Source: Aphelocoma coerulescens
Lineage: Eukaryota; Chordata; Aves; Passeriformes; Corvidae
Assembly (NCBI RefSeq): GCF_041296385.1
Contig: NC_091034.1
Coordinates: 62,001-126,000, forward strand
Direction of reading: 5' to 3'
Length of the DNA: 64,000 bases
Of this stretch, positions 62,823 through 64,000 are shown piece after piece. Position numbers and translations under genes: made by a program. The notes under the pieces were generated by a model. It was not told the origin of the DNA, did no database searches, and worked only from the letters and a program-made list of their open reading frames with translations. How positions within the stretch are numbered: position 1 is the stretch's first letter; each line of letters starts with the position of its first letter.

Positions 62823-64000
62823 ATTCCCAAATAAAAGCCCCAAACCCCCTAAATCTCCTCAGGACCCCTGCAAAGCCACCCCTTAGCCCCGCCCACTCCC
62901 CCTTTAGCCCTGCCCATTTCCCCTTTAGCCCCGCCCCCTCCCGGCCCTGCCGACCCAAATTCCCCCCCAAAAACCCCCCAAAACCCCCAAAATTCCAAAA
63001 AAAAACCCCCCCAGAGACCCCCAAAAATCCCCTTAAAGACCCAAAATTCCCAAATAAAAGCCCCAAACCCCCTAAATCTCCTCAGGACCCCTGCAAAGCC
63101 ACCCCTTAGCCCCGCCCATTTCCCCTTTAGCCCCGCCCCCTCCCGGCCCTGCCGACCCAAATTCCCCCCCCAAAACCCCCCAAAACCCCCAAAATTCAAA
63201 AAAAAACCCCCCCAGAGACCCCCAAAAATCCCCTTAAAGACCCAACATTCCCAAATAAAAGCCCCAAACCCCCTAAATCTCCTCAGGACCCCTGCAAAGC
63301 CACCCCTTAGCCCCGCCCATTTCCCCTTTAGCCCCGCCCCCTCCCGGCCCTGCCGACCCAAATTCCCCCCAAAACCCCCCAAAACCCCCAAAATTCCAAA
63401 AAAAAAACCCCCCAGAGACCCCCAAAAATCCCCTTAAAGACCCAAAATTCCCAAATAAAAGCTCCAAACCCCCTAAATCTGCTCAGGACCCCACCAAAGC
63501 CACCCCTTAGCCCTGCCCATTTCCCCTTTAGCCCCGCCCCCCTCCCGGCCCTGCCGACCCAAATTCCCCCCCAAAACCCCCAAAATTCCAAAAAAAAACC
63601 CCCCAGAGACCCCCAAAAATCCCCTTAAAGACCCAAAATTCCCAAATAAAAGCCCCAAACCCCCTAAATCTCCTCAGGACCCCTGCAAAGCCACCCCTTA
63701 GCCCCGCCCACTCCCCCTCTAGCCCCGCCCATTTCCCCTTTAGCCCCGCCCCCTCCCGGCCCTGCCGACCCAAATTCCCCCCCAAAACCCCCCCAAAACC
63801 CCCAAAATTCCAAAAAAAAACCCCCCAGAGACCCCCAAAAATCCCCTTAAAGACCCAAAATTCCCAAATAAAAGCCCCAAACCCCCTAAATCTCCTCAGG
63901 ACCCCTGCAAAGCCACCCCTTAGCCCCGCCCATTTCCCCTTTAGCCCCGCCCCCTCCCGGCCCTGCCGACCCAAATTCCCCCCCAAAAACCCCCCAAAAC
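62823..64000 (+). repeat. Array continuation at the right edge, mixed monomers
   Basis: Ordinary monomers continue to the last base. They include a CAACATTCCC variant near 63244 and a TCTGCTCAGG/CACCAAAGCC marker at 63481, the latter 19,587 bp from its previous occurrence at 43894. The window ends inside a monomer, within the C/A tract. Confidence 0.85.

Larger units (their letters stand above)
1..64000 (+). repeat. Satellite DNA array, ~201-bp monomer, spans the whole window
   Basis: The same head (ATTCCCAAATAAAAGCCCC) recurs at 1, 202, 403, 626, 817, 1008, 1232 and onward to the last lines, always in the same orientation. Steps are 201, 201, 223, 191, 191 and 224 bp. No stretch longer than one monomer departs from the pattern, so the window has no unique flank on either side. 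Base counts for 1-201 are C 97, A 63, T 25, G 16. Monomers differ by a few substitutions, by homopolymer lengths and by presence of an extra ~21-bp box. A known satellite family cannot be named from sequence alone. A vertebrate, probably avian, heterochromatic or microchromosomal array is the best inference; centromeric, subtelomeric or sex-chromosome location is undetermined. No gene, tRNA, rRNA or mobile element interrupts it. Confidence 0.97.

Noticed and set aside
1..64000. CRISPR array
   Set aside because: There are no unique spacers between short repeats. The whole ~201-bp unit repeats, and no cas genes are present.
1..64000. Transposable element, retroviral or rDNA spacer fragment
   Set aside because: I saw no terminal repeats, target-site duplications, reverse transcriptase or transposase motifs, or rRNA sequence. 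Only satellite monomers are visible.
1..64000. Promoter or CpG island made by the GC boxes
   Set aside because: CpG observed over expected is about 0.5 in the first monomer, below usual island criteria, and there is no adjacent gene or start site. The boxes are reported only as repeats.

Overview
The whole 64 kb window is one uninterrupted satellite DNA array. I found no unique-sequence gene, RNA gene, transposon, CRISPR array or non-repeat island, and both edges lie inside the array. The monomer is about 201 bp, with length classes near 179, 191, 201-202 and 222-224 bp. All monomers are head-to-tail in the same orientation, and roughly 310 copies fit the window. The first monomer (1-201) counts as C 97, A 63, T 25 and G 16: 56% GC, but with about six times more C than G on the + strand.

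Organism: nothing in the window identifies the species. A megabase-style, GC-rich, strand-asymmetric satellite with nucleosome-sized monomers, GC boxes and partly decayed CpGs points to a vertebrate. My best guess is a bird, where C/A-rich minisatellites of this style are common on microchromosomes and heterochromatin. This is inference from composition, not a match to a named family.

Monomer plan on the + strand, using 1-201: (i) a 64-bp head with AATAAA, a CCCTAA word and a CCTCAGG site; (ii) one or two 20-21 bp GC-box sub-repeats that begin CCCCGCCCAYT and end in TAG; (iii) a CpG-bearing CCCCGCCCCCTCCCGG core leading into GCCGACCC; (iv) a tail of alternating C and A homopolymers (C7 A5 C6 A4 C5), then A8-10 C5-7 and a CAGAGAC-containing end. 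The minus strand therefore carries several canonical G-quadruplex patterns in every monomer.

Layout: monomers are not randomly mixed. Shared private variants reveal higher-order repeats (HORs). From about 0.4 to 18 kb, related blocks recur at 3.5-3.9 kb, with larger gaps. From about 18.6 to 42 kb, four successive blocks of 5919, 5914, 5655 and 6119 bp follow one another. Around 38.8-46.9 kb, a block of at least 1.1 kb recurs at an offset of 6983 bp. From 53.9 to 62.8 kb there is a clean tandem pair of a 4.44-4.45 kb unit, with a 1.47 kb block repeated inside it. A diverged stretch near 51.1-52.8 kb lies before this last pair.

Many long reading frames run through the array on both strands. 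They follow from a period of 201 = 3 x 67 and low complexity, and I do not regard them as genes. The observations most worth following are the HOR architecture, the dense one-strand quadruplex potential, and a class of variants in which C/A tract boundaries move while total length stays constant.
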